Source of the DNA: Candidatus Nesterenkonia stercoripullorum
GTDB lineage: Bacteria > Actinomycetota > Actinomycetes > Actinomycetales > Micrococcaceae
Assembly: GCA_019114115.1 (NCBI GenBank)
Contig: DXGD01000187.1
Coordinates: 1-5,641, forward strand
DNA length: 5,641 nt
Reading direction: 5' to 3'
The notes beneath the pieces were generated by a model, which saw nothing but the letters and a program-made list of their open reading frames with translations, had not been told where the DNA came from and searched no databases. A program made the translations under genes and the position numbers. Below are positions 4,467 to 5,641 of this stretch, one piece after another (the stretch's first letter is position 1; each line of letters starts with the position of its first letter).

Positions 4467-5641
4467 TCACACCCTAGTGCGCCGCACAGTGGCCGTCGCC
4501 GTGGCCATGATCCCCTCGCCCCGGCCGGTGAATCCGAGGCCGTCCGATGTGGTCGCACTCAGCGCGACGGGGACTCCGGCGGCCTCGCTGAGCACTTTCT
4601 GCGCCTCATCCCGACGCGGACCGAACTTCGGCCTGTTCCCCACGAACTGCACGCTGATCGATCCGATGACGAAGCCCGCTTCACGGACCCGGCGTGCAGC
4701 TTCAGTCAGCAGTGCCACTCCCGAAGCGCCAGCGAACTCCGGCTCGTCAGTTCCGAAATGCACGCCAAGGTCCCCGATCCCCGCCGCACTGAAGAGCGCA
4801 TCGCAGGCGGCATGGGCGACGGCGTCGCCGTCGGAATGCCCTGCCAGTCCCTGCTGTCCAGGCCACATCAGGCCGGCCAGCCACAGCGGGCGCGACTCCG
4901 AGGTGGGGGCGAAGGCATGAATATCATGCCCGATCCCCGTCCGCGGAAGCTCCTCAGCAACGGCACCGTGGTCAGCCGGGACGGCCTGGTCAGCTGCCGC
5001 GCCGGCATGCGCCGGAGGGCTCGATTCCCGTGCCAAGGCTCCGGCGGTGAGCAGGTCGATGGGCGTGGTGATCTTCAGTGCACGCTCATGGCCGGGGACG
5101 ACGTGGACTGCCACGCCGAGCGATTCAGCGAGCATCGCCTCATCGGTCAGGGCTGCTGCGGCGGCGTCGTCGATCGTGTCGGCGTAGCGCAGCGCGCGCT
5201 CGAGCACCGTCCAGGAGAAACCCTGAGGGGTCTGCACAGCGCGCAGCTGCGCCCGCGGCAAGGTACTGCGCACGTATGTGGTCGCGTCGCCGTTCGCATT
5301 GCCGGTGCCGTTACCGTTGCCGCTGCGGGCCTCATCTGCGGCATGGGTCTCGACGTCCTTGATGGTGTCCGCCACGGCAATGGCCGGGATGACAGCCCCG
5401 GCGCCGCCTTCGATCTCGGCGAGGACGTGCTGATACACCTCGGCGGGGGTCAGCGGCCGGGCCGCGTCCTGGATCAGCACGCTGGACTGGCCAAGATCCC
5501 AGCCCAGCTCCTGGGCCCGCTGACTCAGCCGGGCAAAGCCCGCTCGTACGGAAGACGGCCGGGATTCGCCGCCGGGAACTGACTCGATCGTGACGCCGAT
5601 TCGCTGCTGCACGGCGCTGATCTCCTGCTCCACAGCACTGC
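4467..5641 (-). CDS. ispDF: Bifunctional IspD-IspF, MEP pathway enzyme (5'-partial)
   Basis: The open frame runs off the right edge; about 60 N-terminal residues, including the CTP-binding glycine-rich loop of IspD, are probably missing. Residues are numbered here from the GTG at 5633. The IspD part (about 1-200) attaches CMP to methylerythritol 4-phosphate and shows SSVRAGF (27-33), QDAARP (55-60), RAVQTPQGF (131-139) and [10 protein letters not shown] (186-195, with the substrate-binding Lys187). A linker rich in Ala and Pro (about 200-229) joins it to IspF (231-388), which makes the cyclodiphosphate from CDP-ME 2-phosphate. IspF has its metal ligands in GHDIHAF (Asp237, His239) and His274 of [10 protein letters not shown], then GNRPKFGP and [16 protein letters not shown]. 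Odd points are a Gly-Asn repeat at 105-116 and Gln55 where IspD usually has His before DAARP. The protein should be active in both steps, with IspE acting between them. Confidence 0.93.
   Translation of the reverse strand, partial: SAVEQEISAVQQRIGVTIESVPGGESRPSSVRAGFARLSQRAQELGWDLGQSSVLIQDAARPLTPAEVYQHVLAEIEGGAGAVIPAIAVADTIKDVETHAADEARSGNGNGTGNANGDATTYVRSTLPRAQLRAVQTPQGFSWTVLERALRYADTIDDAAAAALTDEAMLAESLGVAVHVVPGHERALKITTPIDLLTAGALARESSPPAHAGAAADQAVPADHGAVAEELPRTGIGHDIHAFAPTSESRPLWLAGLMWPGQQGLAGHSDGDAVAHAACDALFSAAGIGDLGVHFGTDEPEFAGASGVALLTEAARRVREAGFVIGSISVQFVGNRPKFGPRRDEAQKVLSEAAGVPVALSATTSDGLGFTGRGEGIMATATATVRRTRV
5286..5321 (-). repeat. Six imperfect hexanucleotide repeats inside ispDF
   Basis: On the minus strand six in-frame units follow each other: GGCAAC, GGTAAC, GGCACC, GGCAAT, GCGAAC and GGCGAC. 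They encode a Gly-Asn-rich tract ([12 protein letters not shown]) between IKDVE and TLPRAQL of the IspD part, where family members are usually much shorter. Each unit is two codons, so a change in copy number would keep the frame. Confidence 0.7.

Noticed and set aside
5631..5633. GTG as the true start of ispDF
   Set aside because: The frame remains open to the window edge, and the N-terminal nucleotide-binding part of IspD is missing from the visible protein, so the real start must be outside the window.

Overview
The window is high-GC DNA from an actinobacterium. The rRNA leader at the left end and the gene set most resemble Micrococcales, probably a Micrococcaceae relative; the genus cannot be fixed from this sequence. 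Every supported feature is read from the minus strand, so transcription runs from high to low coordinates.

In the order of transcription, the window opens inside a fused ispDF gene for two steps of the MEP isoprenoid pathway, whose 5' end lies off the right edge. It continues with cysS (cysteinyl-tRNA synthetase), rlmB (a SPOUT-family 23S rRNA 2'-O-methyltransferase) and a 493-residue protein with the layout of a maltokinase. That last protein has lost residues expected for phosphotransfer, so it looks like a pseudokinase. Gaps between genes are 48, 6 and 3 bases. The ribosome-binding sites of the last two genes lie inside the end of the preceding gene, so the four probably form one translationally coupled operon.

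The last 491 bases (491 down to 1) hold no protein gene. They carry a weak hairpin at the stop codon of the last gene, then three candidate sigma-70-type promoters in tandem. Two of these are clear copies of one module. They lead into a structured leader that matches the actinobacterial 16S rRNA leader type. The 16S rRNA gene itself should begin just beyond the left edge and is not in the window.

The genes are mostly housekeeping: isoprenoid precursors, aminoacyl-tRNA supply and ribosome maturation, directly upstream of and co-directional with an rRNA operon. No CRISPR array, mobile element, tRNA or phage gene is visible. The points most worth a second look are the degenerate maltokinase-like protein, the duplicated rrn promoter module, the 17-bp strand-specific hairpin in the leader, and a hexanucleotide repeat inside the IspD part of the fusion.
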